Shown: positions 42,408 to 52,564 of the stretch, one piece after another | How the letters are laid out: the number at the start of each line of letters is the position of its first letter | How positions within the stretch are numbered: position 1 is the stretch's first letter | Assembly (NCBI GenBank): GCA_022695795.1 | Contig: MU404138.1 | Span: 62,001-126,000, forward strand | DNA: 64,000 bases | From: Biscogniauxia marginata | Taxonomy: Eukaryota; Ascomycota; Sordariomycetes; Xylariales; Xylariaceae | Reading direction: 5' to 3' | The notes under the pieces: generated by a model | The model's input: the letters and a program-made list of their open reading frames with translations, nothing else | Databases searched by the model: none | What the model was told of the DNA's origin: nothing | Position numbers and translations under genes: made by a program

Positions 42408-43439
42408 ATGCCGACGAATAACCCAGAGCCCGGGATGCAATATGCGTACTGCACCGCCAACGACGGCTGCACCCTCGCCCTGCAGACATCGCGGCCGCTC
42501 GTGCCGCAGGACGACAAAGCCGGCACCCGCTGCATCCTCCTCCTCCACGGTTTCAGCGGGTCCAGCGCCTACTTCGCCCGCAACTACGCGGCCCTGAGCG
42601 CCCGCCACTGGGTCGTGGCCCCGGACATGCGGGGCCACGGGAACTCCGGCCGCCCGCGCGGCGGGTACCACGTCGCGCGCCTAGCGGCCGACCTGCGCGA
42701 CATAATCGCGCACCTGCGCCGGGCCGTGCGTCGCCGTCGTCGTTCCCAGTCGCAAGAAGACCATCACGAAGACGACGATGACGACAGAGACGCGATCCAG
42801 TTCGTGCCCGTGGGGTGCTCCATCGGCGCCGCCGTGCTCTGGACGTACGTCGAGCTGTTCGGGGGCTCGTCCTCGCGCGACGACTTCCTCTCGCCGCGGG
42901 GCTTCGTGTTTGTGGACCAGGCGCCGCTGCAGGACCGGAGCGAGTTCGGCGACTGGAACGAGCGCAAGGCGCACCTGGGGTGCTACGACGAGGCGACGAC
43001 GTGGGCGGCGCAGCAGGCGTGGGTGCGGCGGCCCGATGCCGCTCACCGCGATCTCGTAAGAGGCTGCCTCGGGTACCGGCATGCCCCCGAGGAAAGCGAT
43101 GGCATGTCGGCGGAGCAGAGGCGGCTTGATGAAGAGTTGTTCGTGCGCATCAGCGTGCAGTGCGACGGTGTGTGGCTGGCACGGCTGTTGGCCGATCATA
43201 CGAGGTATGACCATCGCGAGGCGATCGAGAACATCAAGCTGCCGACGCTAGTCATGGCCGGGCGGAGGACGGGGTGCTTTCCGCTCGAAGGAATGATGGA
43301 GACGGTTCGTCTGGTGAACAAGAACCGCCCCGGGCTAGCTAAGTTGTCCCTCTTCGACTCTGGACACTGGTTGTTCTACGAGGAGCCGGAACGGTTCAAC
43401 AAGGAAATCCTTGAGTTTGTAGACTACTGTTGTCAATAG
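42408..43439 (+). CDS. Alpha/beta hydrolase
   Basis: A single exon of 343 residues, starting in AAAATGCC. The oxyanion block LLLHGFSGSSAYF, the strand block WVVAPDMRGHGNSGRP and the nucleophile elbow VGCSIG (Ser138) show an AB-hydrolase-1 fold. The catalytic His is in DSGHWLFYEEPERFN (His320). The acid is probably supplied near LPTLVMAGRRTGCFPLEG. The lid region is rich in charged residues. A low-complexity insert of five Arg and five Asp residues lies before the elbow (about residues 108-128). The elbow reads G-C-S-I-G in place of the more usual G-x-S-x-G with Gln or His, which is allowed. It could be an esterase or a chloroperoxidase-like hydrolase; the substrate is unknown. GC content is high. 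Confidence 0.88.
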   Translation: MPTNNPEPGMQYAYCTANDGCTLALQTSRPLVPQDDKAGTRCILLLHGFSGSSAYFARNYAALSARHWVVAPDMRGHGNSGRPRGGYHVARLAADLRDIIAHLRRAVRRRRRSQSQEDHHEDDDDDRDAIQFVPVGCSIGAAVLWTYVELFGGSSSRDDFLSPRGFVFVDQAPLQDRSEFGDWNERKAHLGCYDEATTWAAQQAWVRRPDAAHRDLVRGCLGYRHAPEESDGMSAEQRRLDEELFVRISVQCDGVWLARLLADHTRYDHREAIENIKLPTLVMAGRRTGCFPLEGMMETVRLVNKNRPGLAKLSLFDSGHWLFYEEPERFNKEILEFVDYCCQ

Positions 43440-43881
43440 ACAAATCCCAGGACATTAATGACTTACTATCTATGTTTTAAGCCATGGATTTAAGGAGATA
43501 TGATAATATACGCGCTCTTGAGCCTTTCCACTGATGAAGTGATGCCCTGTAGTTCGGAAAGGAAAATATGCTTGAGGAGGAACACTGTCAGCGAATTAAC
43601 CAGACACGCCATGCTTCGCCGCTAAGTCCTTGCACTCTAGAGTTTTGTATTTAGACATCTACAGACCTTGGTATAGTTGTTCAAGGCGTTCTGCGTAACG
43701 TACAACTTACGGTCCCATAAATGTGATTGCTCTTGGTACACTCCCAGCAATGGATTATGGTGCTTAAAAGCTCCGTCTGACCCGCGCGGAAGCATCAATG
43801 AACTACCAGCCTAGTAGTGGCAGCGTTTGGTCGGGTCCTGCTTTATGCGACGGAGACAGGCGCGGGCAAGACAACGTACAC
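43440..43881. other. Intergenic stretch
   Basis: No gene is seen in the 440 bp after the hydrolase, which should hold its 3' UTR. Confidence 0.5.
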
Positions 43882-44224
43882 TCAGCACCGGCGGCACGCG
43901 ATATCTGAATCGTCTTCTTGGGCTAGTACGTGTCCTTCTGCCACGGGAGGTGATGGCGCGGCGTCTCGGAGTTTCGATGGTGTTGAAATTTGTTGTATTC
44001 TTGGTAGACACTAGTCTTGTTGCGATGTTAGTGCTGTAGCTAGGTACTATCTATCTGTAACTTATGCAACCCCCTGGTGTTTTAGCCTACCTACCTACGC
44101 AGAAGCAGAGTCAACGAAAAATAGATATCAAGGCGATCATTGTGAAAGGGTAACTTACGGGAACCTGGGGCTCGGGGGCCGGCGAGAGAGGAGCGGACGG
44201 ACCAGACGAGGCGGCGTCACTCAT
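43882..44224 (-). CDS. Possible 5' fragment of a gene (two exons)
   Basis: On the minus strand an ATG at 44224 opens a 22-codon exon (44159-44224) of Ser/Ala/Pro-rich sequence ending in a strong GTAAGT donor. The best matching next exon is 44010 down to 43882 (acceptor GACTAG, phase 0). It contains PSPPVAEGHVLAQEDDSDI and then stops. A Pro-rich start followed by an acidic DDSD stretch resembles the N-terminus of fungal LaeA-like methyltransferases, but nothing of the methyltransferase domain follows. It may be a truncated relic, or a chance reading. The likeness is weak evidence. Confidence 0.3.
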
Positions 44225-44818
44225 TGAGCGCAGCTCTCACGTTACGAGAAACCCAGGAGGTACTTATGGCGGTGGTGGTGATACTGTTTTTCAGGTTAGT
44301 GTTGTGAACAGGGAGAGGGAGAAAACATTGTATTAGTAGTAGGCCTCAGGCTAGGGTTTGGGACTCAGCATATCATTATTCCTCATTCCCTGCTGTGCCC
44401 GTTTATGTTCTTGTAGAAGTGTTGATCGCGGTCATCGTGAGCTCGTGGTACTTGTCGAAGGTTTTCAAACTTTGGTGGCTAGAAGGTTAGCAACCCCAAG
44501 AAAGCCCGGAAGTCATTGTGCCTGTGAGCAAAGATCATTGGAATTTGGTCTATTTTCATTCAGCGAACAGCCAGACGATGGTATTGTTTACGCCAGTCAA
44601 TAGCCAGGGTAAGAGGTAAAGGAAAGGAAGTTAACAAGGGTAGATTCTCAGCCTCCAAAGTATCAGAACTCTCGGGAATACCTGGGAAGGACCTCCTTGG
44701 GGGACGATCCAAATTTCGAGCCTCGGGAAAAGACTCAGAGAAACTAGACTACTCACTAACATGTATCCTTTTATGTCGCCTTTATCTCGACAGCGCTCTG
44801 GAAACAGTCGAACAGTTA
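44225..44818. other. Intergenic stretch
   Basis: No gene is seen; a G/A-rich stretch at about 44305-44330 follows the possible gene fragment's promoter side. Confidence 0.4.
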
Positions 44819-45103
44819 TTAAATGGCGATGTGTCTTTTCTCGGATACGATGGAACTGATGCCTTTCAGGGCGATATTTAGACAGAGATAGATAGATGGA
44901 GAGATCTCGGAGAGAAGCTGCTCTTTGGTATTACAATGCTTAGTTGGGGATATCATCGTCGCTGAGGTAATGCTTGCGGTGTTCGAGGAGACCGTCAGTC
45001 CAGGTCGGTAGGTTTGCGTCGCGCTGGGCTTGTGATACTGAGATGAGTCTTCGTCGTCGCAACTGCTTAAATCAAAATCAGCTTGTGGTGTCCCAGGAAT
45101 CAT
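44819..45103 (-). CDS. Hypothetical small protein, weak
   Basis: An uninterrupted 94-codon frame from an ATG in the context CAATGATT. The first half is acidic and polar (ADFDLSSCDDEDSSQY) and the second half mildly hydrophobic (SIYLCLNIALKGISSIV). There is no recognised domain and no signal peptide. Codon use is neutral. It could be an exon of a decayed gene rather than a complete protein. Confidence 0.25.
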   Translation of the reverse strand: MIPGTPQADFDLSSCDDEDSSQYHKPSATQTYRPGLTVSSNTASITSATMISPTKHCNTKEQLLSEISPSIYLCLNIALKGISSIVSEKRHIAI

Positions 45104-46235
45104 TGGAGCGAAGGGGAGAAAGAGTAATACTCGCGGAATAAAGCTATCACAATAATCGACACAAGGTTCGGGGCATGATCGTTTAGTGTAGCCCTGGAGA
45201 GCCTAAGCCTAACCCACGGCAATTTCCAGGGAGAGTCCGTTTGAAAGGGAGTAGTCTTAGTAGTTACCTAGGTACCTAGGTAGTTACAGCGAGCGTTGAT
45301 AGTGGCGGTCGGGTCGAGAAGCAGGAGCTTTCTACAGCGAGGGACAAGGAGGGACAGGTGCATAACAGGCCTACTACTAGAAACTTCAAGCACTAAATTA
45401 GGTCCCTACCTAGGCAGTTATTCAATGAGCGCTTCCCCCGTATCTTCAGTTCAGCAAGGGGAAGGAGAGATGCGGGAGACTCAGTAGAAACCGCGACGCG
45501 TTAGAACGACGGGAAGGAGTGCAAGAAAAATACGCGTGCGGGAACAGAACCTTCCGATCTAAAGTAAACAGAAGAAAACTACTACACCCCCGAGACGGTT
45601 AGAAAGGCAAAAGAGAAGGTACGAGGTCGTAGTTTCTTCTCTTCTCTAGCACAATTCCCTGAGGGAAGCGTATTTCTCCTCCGTAGAGAGAAGTCATGGA
45701 ACGTACCTAATCTTAGGCTACAGCAGCTACGAGAGTACCTGCCTAACCCAGGCGGTCATACGAACACACCTACCTGATAGGTACCTTAGGTAGGTAGCTA
45801 AGCACAGTTACACGGATAGAGGCTTCTTCTATAGGCCTAGGACTCCCTAGAACCGGAATACAAAGTCGCAGAGAAAGGGCGAATCACGATGTTTCAAAAC
45901 GAGAAGGTGCATGTGTACCAGTGTGCCCACGCCGGGGCTTGCCATTCCATTAAGTATCTAAGATACTTAATCATGAGAAAAAGAGAGAGAACCAGATTTT
46001 TTTTTTGCTTTTCTATTTTCCTGGGCTAAGAAGCCCCCACAGACTGCCCTTGCCATCCATAACCGAATCCTCCTTTCCTTCCTTCCTCTTCCTTCCGTAT
46101 GCTAGGTAGAGGGCGTGGGTGGTGAATTTGCTATCAGCAGGCATTGATTAGTATGGATTGCAGTCTCGCATAGTGAATAAGAGGTACCTATGAAACATAC
46201 TCGATGGTGATGATGATGAAGCGCGGACGCTACTT
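45104..46235. other. Intergenic stretch rich in TAGGTA motifs
   Basis: No gene is seen. CCTAGGTACCTAGGTAG at about 45269-45285 and CTTAGGTAGGTAG at about 45783-45797 are strong examples of a motif repeated in this genome. A short inverted repeat (TAAGTATCTAAGATACTTA) lies at about 45952-45970. Confidence 0.5.
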
Positions 46236-46772
46236 TCAAGTTCGCGCATCGCGAAGCTCCTTCTTCGCATTGGTCTTAGCAGGGCCTTTGAGTTCGTGAA
46301 AACGGAGAGGCTTGCCACCCGTTTTCTTGTAAGCTTTCTCGTGGTAGTCACGCCAGTGTTTAATGTAGGGGTTAAACCCCTCAGTGAGATGCTTGCACTT
46401 GGAACACCTGAAGATCTTGGACTTGTCTTGGTCTTCTTGGTACTTGCTGCGTTGGTTGTGAACGCGGGTTGCGTGGGAGTTAATCGAACCCGGCTTATTG
46501 CGAACCGTCGTAAGGCAAGTACGGTTGTAGGTGTCGTTTTGCGCGTGGCAAACAAAGTATTCTTGGTCGTTCAATGAATAGGCGCGCCCAGGAAGCCGTG
46601 CAACCGCAGGCGCAACCGGGAAACGAACGCCGGCGTTGACATTCGCGGTAGTGGTGGGAGCCAGAGCCGCGTTTGCGGTAGGAGCAGAGACCGGCGCAGG
46701 GGTTGCAGTGGCAGCAGAGACCGGCGCAGGGGTCGCGGCAGGAGCAGGGTTGGCGTTGTTCATGGCCGACAT
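46236..46772 (-). CDS. Zinc-finger-like protein with Ala/Pro/Thr-rich N-terminus
   Basis: A single coding exon of 178 residues. Residues 1-50 are a low-complexity A/P/T/V region with near repeats of TPAPVSA. Two likely metal-binding modules follow: FVCHAQNDTYNRTC with INSHATRVH (Cys-Cys-His-His), and FRCSKCKHLTEGFN with YIKHWRDYH. Both are variants of a C2H2 finger. The tail is strongly basic (KKTGGKPLRF, KTNAKKEL). DNA or RNA binding is likely. The start sits in CACCATGTC, directly after a probable 5' UTR intron: a GTAAGT at about 46870 and a TTTGTAG before GTCACCATG. The promoter side is GT-rich. Confidence 0.75.
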   Translation of the reverse strand: MSAMNNANPAPAATPAPVSAATATPAPVSAPTANAALAPTTTANVNAGVRFPVAPAVARLPGRAYSLNDQEYFVCHAQNDTYNRTCLTTVRNKPGSINSHATRVHNQRSKYQEDQDKSKIFRCSKCKHLTEGFNPYIKHWRDYHEKAYKKTGGKPLRFHELKGPAKTNAKKELRDART

Positions 46773-47539
46773 GGTGACCTACAAAGGCATCGTAGTTAGC
46801 TTCTGGGCCTGGGTGGGGCTGCTGAATATACTCGTAGTAACTAAGATATAATATGACCAAATGAAGACTTACAGTTCTCTTGTCTGATGCGGGAGAGTGT
46901 GAGGATGGTTTGAGTGATGTGGGTGATGGAAGTTGAAGGATCCAAGGATCTTTTCAAGATGTTGCAGTTGTGGTTGTGGTGGTTGTGGTGGTTGTGGTGG
47001 AAGATGAAATTGTGTGTGGAGGGTGGAGGGTGTTGTACTTTTATAATAAAAAAGACGTGCAGGCTTGAGGGTTAGATCAGCCGTGGCAAATCAGTCCAAC
47101 TCATCACGAAGCTCATCACGATGCAGTTTTTCGTGATCAACTTCTATGTACTGAGAGGAATCAGAAAAATTCTCCATGTACCTAGGTACCCCTGACCAAT
47201 GGGGTATTTTTGATCTATTTTATTTTCCATCTACTCCTCAATGCCGAGTAGACTAATCATTCTGTACATATGTATCATATCAGTGTCATGCCGAGTTGGA
47301 TGTCACTACTTGAGCTATATGAGTGCGGTTGTCTCTGCTTTTCCTCAAGAAGCGACTTTTGTTACGACGAAACTTGAGTTATGTATATTCTGGTGCACAC
47401 ATTTTCTCCGCCTAGGTACATGTACAAGATAAATGTTACTAGATATAGAATGTCGCTTTTCAAGCTATTAAGTTGCACCGGGATGTACATTTAGAAACAA
47501 CCATACATCTATGTGAAGTAACCTTCGCTGAATAAATTG
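46773..47539. other. 5' UTR and intergenic stretch
   Basis: It holds the zinc-finger gene's likely 5' UTR intron (about 46780-46870) and a TGGTTG-type repeat at 46968-47000. No other gene is seen. Confidence 0.5.
46968..47000. repeat. (GTTGTGGTG)n tandem repeat
   Basis: Three to four 9-bp units of GTGGTTGTG just upstream of the zinc-finger gene on its template side. Confidence 0.85.
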
Positions 47540-48113
47540 CTCCGTGCTGATAGATTCAAGACTTGTACAGCTCAAAAATATAGGTCTGAAGTTGCGGTGA
47601 ATATGTTCGGTCGAGAAATCGTAATGTGCAATGCCCCTTAGGACGTGACTCACGTCAATGTATAGTCGGCGAGACGAGTTTCGCGGCAAGCCGCCACCGA
47701 AACTTACGCTGAGTGAGAAGATACAAGATTAATCTAGAATGATCACTGATTTCAATAATAAAAATTAGAAATTGTCATTGTACTTCTTGGTTGTGCAATC
47801 GACAGACGTCGTGCGCGCATCTCATTATTGCGGGTCGTCCAATGGATCACGACAGCTGCACATGAGGCACCTGATCTCTGAGTTTTGCTGCCTCGCGCCC
47901 CCGAAACCTCCGCTAAAAGGCGAAATACACGGCATACTCTAGAATACACGGTGATTTCAAAAATAGGAGTTAGAAGTTGTCATTATGATTTGTGGTTGAG
48001 AAATCGGCGCGCGGCGAGTGTGCACATCATTGTTCATGGTCACTAAATCGATCTCGGCCGGTGAACATACAGAAGGTACCCTGCAAGTTTAGCAATCTGA
48101 CGCCCCCGAAACT
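47540..48113. repeat. Three diverged tandem copies, period about 205 bp
   Basis: Three copies end in the same block (GCCACCGAAAC, GCCCCCGAAAC, GCCCCCGAAAC) at about 47703, 47908 and 48113, exactly 205 bp apart each time. Each also has an upstream block like TTCAAAAATAGGAGTTAGAAGTTG and a GAGAAATCG or GCAATCG block at the same offset. Copies 2 and 3 start TGATTTCAA at 47747 and 47952. The copies are much diverged with no shared open frame. It may be a relic of a tandemly duplicated gene segment or an ancient satellite. Confidence 0.7.
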
Positions 48114-48912
48114 TTGAAAAAGTCATGAACCATCAAATTATATATTTAATGTCTGATCTCCCTTCAGTTGAGTGCCGAGACTTATAATTTGTACCGTGAT
48201 TGAAATCTTGCTGGATGTCGTGTGGGTATTTCCCTAGCTACGGTTACGAATATTGAGCTGACCTCTAGGGCTCGTTCTAGGTACTAGCAGTACTAGAAAT
48301 CATGATTCTATCGGTGCCGTAGGTCCCTAAGCACGAAGAAATTGATACATTGACAATATTGTTACCATACATTTGAAATTAGGCATAATGTTCCGTGTCT
48401 ACAATCTAGTGTAGGCCCATATCGAGGTAGTAGAGGCTGTACCCCATGATATCAGCATAGATCCAAAGATGGTTAGAAGGCTCTACATTTCCGCATAAAT
48501 CTGCCACTGAATTGCTCCATGCGCACCAATCTACTGAATTATGGTGAGGAGACGGGTGCCACCTAGCCAGGCTTGATGCTGTAATATTTACTCTACCCAT
48601 TTCTGGTGTTTTACATTGATTTTATTTTTAGTTCTAATGGGCATATCTGATTGGAGGGTGGAATTTCTGCTGTTTTATTCATACTGCATTCTATCCCGTG
48701 GAATTGGGTTCCCTATGTGTATGTGCTGTGGATTGCATATCCCTCCATTATATGAGCGCGGACTAACCTCATCAAACCCTTCGATCGAAGTCACGCCATT
48801 CCTTGACACCGGATTTGAGACCAATCCCACTGTATATACAGCACTCTGCATTCTCGCCTGCGTCTGTTCATGAAGCTAATGCCTAGGGCAGCTACAGGAT
48901 TCCTCGTACCCG
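48114..48912. other. Intergenic stretch
   Basis: No gene is seen; the DNA is AT-rich with scattered stops on all frames. Confidence 0.5.
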
Positions 48913-49650
48913 TCATCCCACGAAGGCCAGATCGACACTCTGAAATGCCCTCAACACTGCGATCCCACACAAGGAAAGGACAAAATCCCACCGTGCAACC
49001 CGTACCAGGGAACCTCCTGCCTTATCAGGCCCTTTGAGGTAATCCAATTCCGCTACGAATCCTCCCTGTGCTAATTCTATCCTCCTAGCCCTCTTCTTGT
49101 CCTCAAATTTTTCTAGTCCTATCCCGTTTGCTGTTGTGGCATTGACTGCGTACTGGAAGAGCTCATCGCCATGGGAAAAAGGCACAACAAGATCATCCTC
49201 GCCGTAGACGAACTAGATAGGGTACCGCTCACTGGCCTGTACATAATCAACCAGCCTGTCCTTGTTCACCCACGTATTTCGCAGTCGACTAGTGAACAAA
49301 GTCATAAGATTCGGAAACTTGACCAACGGCATCGCGACCGGGATGAAGCCGGTGACCCGATAAGTAGTGGAAATCGTCACAACATCGGTAAATCCGCCCA
49401 ATGTGATAATGCCTGCCACTGAGATTTTGCGGATGGCGAGGGTCCCTGGCGAAGGCAATCATAACCGCTGACCCGAGAGATTATCCGAAGACGACGATAC
49501 GCTGGGATAGCATCTTTACAACATCGGTGGCCCATTTGAACACGGCGAGTGCATCCTTCTGCAAGCCTTCCTCTGACAGGGACACTGACGATGGCATTGT
49601 GCAGAGGACTCTTACTACAAGTACAATGAGAGCGGGCCGTCTACACGCAT
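48913..49650 (-). pseudogene. Broken ABHD12-like alpha/beta hydrolase
   Basis: On the minus strand the pieces follow the order of ABHD12-type hydrolases. They run EEGLQKDALAVFKWATD, then RIVVFG, then SLGSA, AGIITLGGFTDVVTISTTYR, NKDRLVDYV, YGEDDLVVPFSHGDELF and a Lys/Glu-rich end. Three lesions are visible. A TAA at 49481-49483 stands inside the nucleophile elbow (G-stop-SLG). The frame changes once between about 49430 and 49460. A TAG at 49213-49215 precedes the strand that bears the catalytic Asp. Both stops could arise by C-to-T change of Gln codons, as RIP would make. The N-terminal third of the family is missing. Confidence 0.72.
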
Positions 49651-50443
49651 AACATTCTCTTGTTCCCTTTAGCCCTATACTGTTATTCCTTTTCGATCCC
49701 AACAAGAAGTCATCAGTGGCCAGACCCCTAAGAGTTGTTGCGCACGAGGAAATAAGACTACATTGGATGCAGCACCCATTACATGCCGGCCTCCTGTGTC
49801 CTTATTTGTATCTATCGATATTTTTACACCATAACTCCTGCCTCGTAATTACGACTCAGGTTGAACAATAGGTGGAGTATTCGTACGTACTAAGATCTAA
49901 ATTTAGGTACCCATATTCAGTATTCGGGATCAGCTGGTTTTCCGCATCCTACATTGGTTGAACATAGTCTGACAAATTTCCTCGGTGCCGCTTACAAGAT
50001 ACGTCCACTTCCAAGTTTCCAATTGATTGTATGTCGTTATCTTGTGACGCCGTGGACGGTATGACAGTATGGAATGATTGAACCCAACTTATAGATATAT
50101 TTGTTTAGCACTGACCAAAGACTTCTCCTTACATCGTATAGACTATCAAGATATTCCTCACTGTGAACCGTAGTCCCTTAAACACGCCCTTATCCCGGGC
50201 GGATTTAAGTTTCTAACTCCAGTAATGCCTGAATCTTCAATGCTGTGTAATAATAGAGCCAGTCCTATGGCAAAGTAACTGGACTCCTGCAGTGTGATTA
50301 AAGCACTTTTAATATGCCAGACACTCCTCCCTTCAGTTCGAGTTTATCATGCACCCGCTTCTCTACTACAACCCATAGGCTTTCCAACATCACACGCAAA
50401 ATCACCACTCGATGAAGCACTCTTCGGCAAGGCATCCATCAAC
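49651..50443. other. Divergent stretch before the SDR gene
   Basis: No gene is seen. It probably contains eroded N-terminal sequence of the hydrolase pseudogene and the promoter of the SDR gene. Confidence 0.4.
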
Positions 50444-51577
50444 ATGACTACATTCGCGAAGCCAAGCCGTCCTCTGACCTGGCTCATCACTGGAGCCTCG
50501 TCAGGCTTCGGGCTCTCGCTGGCCCGGCTGGTCCTAGCCGGTGGCCATACTCTGATTGCCACCTCGCGCAACCCCTCGCTCGTCCCAGATCTCGTGTCTG
50601 AGATCGAGAGTCGCGGCAATGGTAGCAAGTATCTCAAGCTCGACGTCGACGACCCAAACAGCGGCAACGTCATCAAGTCCCTCGAGGCGCAAGGCCAAGG
50701 AATCGACGTCCTTGTGAACAATGCCGGATACTCCATCTACGGGCCCGTGGAGACACTGGCCGAGGAAGAAGTCCGCCAGCAGATCGAATCGCTCTACTTC
50801 GGTCCTGTGAGACTCATACGCACGGCTCTGCCGTACATGCGAGAGCGCAAATACGGCGTCATCGTGAATATTAGCAGTGGCGGCGCCTTGGGAGGTAGAG
50901 ACAGCATGGGTGCTTACGCTGGAGCTAAAGCTGCACTTGATGGTAAGTTATCTGACTTTGCGAACCCTACCCCCATGCCATGCTGTCTAGTTTATGGTTT
51001 CTATGCTAACAGCCATATCTAGGAATGTCCAAGGTCCTGGCAAAGGAAGTGGCACCTTTCGGTATCTGTACCTTGACAGTCACGCCAGGTACTTTCAATA
51101 CAAACATGGGCAATACTACTATCATTGGGAAGAATCCCCTTCCAGACGATTACAAGGGCTCTGTTGCAGAGCAGATGATGCAATAGTAAGTAGCTACCCA
51201 AGTTATCTTCCGCCTCCTTTCTGTATTCATGGGCGCGCGTTCTCCGCGAAGTCAGTCCCAAGAACTAGTGGTTCCCGAGACACAGTACTAAGCTCCCGAT
51301 CACAAACAGTTTCACCTAGATAGAATAAATTTCTAACTCTAGAAACCATAGCATGTCAAGCGGAAAGTTCCAAGCAAATGGCGACAAGGATAAGGCCATG
51401 AAGGTACTTTACCAGGTTATTGTCGGTGAGGGTGTAGGCACTGGCCGTGAGGCTGAGCGACTTCTCCCACTAGGTCAGGATATGACTATTCGCGTCAAAA
51501 CGGTGCAGGATTACCTAGGCCACGCCTTGGAGATTTTCGGAGAAGCCACTGAGGGTGTCTCTTTAGACAAGAAATAG
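50444..51577 (+). CDS. Short-chain dehydrogenase/reductase (classical SDR)
   Basis: An NAD(P)-dependent oxidoreductase of unknown substrate. Exons are 50444-50942, 51023-51185 and 51352-51577, with introns of 80 and 166 nt (both donors GTAAGT) and consistent phases; 295 residues. The cofactor motif is TGASSGFG (16-23), with LDVDD and NNAG in order. The catalytic Ser is in NISSGG, and Tyr158 and Lys162 are in GAYAGAK. The first six residues lack a signal. The Rossmann core is complete and the C-terminal lid is about 100 residues. It sits between a dead hydrolase and a dead O-methyltransferase and is the only intact enzyme of the three, which suggests a decaying biosynthetic cluster or a gene kept for its own role. 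Confidence 0.9.
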
Positions 51578-51635
51578 GGCTTCATTTAACTCACTAGACA
51601 GCAGCCGTAATTTTGACCTTTTCATCCATGAACAG

Positions 51636-52240
51636 AGGAAGCATCAAGAGCGTCTCTGGTTGAAACGATTCCCGAAAATGGCATCTTTGAGCCCGTCAGA
51701 CTTGAAGACAGGCCCGGACGCCATCCTCTTCGTCAATGTTGGTGACGCAAATGGCTCCCAGGTCTTAGACCTCCGAAAGCAGTTTCCTAACCCCCCGGCC
51801 GGTGTATCCTTCAAGACTTACATGCCTCACAGTATCGCGAGCAGCTAAGCCAGCACGGCGTCGAAACTATGGACTATGACTTCTTCACGCCCCAGTCCAC
51901 GATGGGCGCTAAGTTCTACTACTTCCGTAACGTGTTCCACAACTGGTCCGATGCAAAGGCGTCGGAGATACTGCGCAATCTTGCACCAGCAATGGAACCA
52001 GGCTACTCGGCTCTGTTGATTGCCGACTATATCCTGCCAACGGAAGGCGCACAGTTGCAAGGGCCGGTAGAGGATATCCTCATGATGTGGACGTGCAATG
52101 CCCTGGAAAGAACGAGCAAGCATTATGAGGCCTTGCTATCCCCAGAAGAATTAGCTCTGAATATTACCAATATCTCGTACGTCGGTTCTAGTGAGGAGGA
52201 TATTATCAAGGTTGAGAAGGTCAAGTCATTATCTTATTAA
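51636..52240 (+). pseudogene. Broken fungal O-methyltransferase (C-terminal part)
   Basis: The reading follows a plant/fungal-type SAM-dependent O-methyltransferase. There is a degenerate SAM motif (ILFVNVGDANGSQVLDLR, where families have V-D-V-G-G-G-x-G), then a frame change at about 51830-51850. After it come MDYDFFTPQSTMGAKFYYFR, NVFHNWSDAKASEILRNLAPAM, LLIADYILPTEGA and MMWTCNALERT, which are the usual catalytic-domain blocks including the His of the general base (NVFHNW). The N-terminal dimerisation domain and about half the protein are absent. I see no start codon that would give a full enzyme. Confidence 0.75.
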
Positions 52241-52564
52241 TATTGATCATATATTTCCCTGCGGAATATTGAAAACGGAAAATACAGGTGTAGGATATAC
52301 CATAGTACTTGAATAGAGACTGGACGCTAAATTATGGGATTGCCCTACCCCTTAGAGGGAGTTCTTAATATGGTACTAACAGTAGATGCCAAGAAATGAT
52401 TTTCAGAAGGGAAGACGACGATCTTGTTGCTATGGAGCATAAGTATATCGTAAGAGACATCTTCCTGCGATGTCATTGTAGCAGCAGCAATGTGCAACTG
52501 CGTTTCCCTTGCACCTGTATTCGTTCTTCCGGATGACTCATATCAAGAGCTCTGAATGCATACG

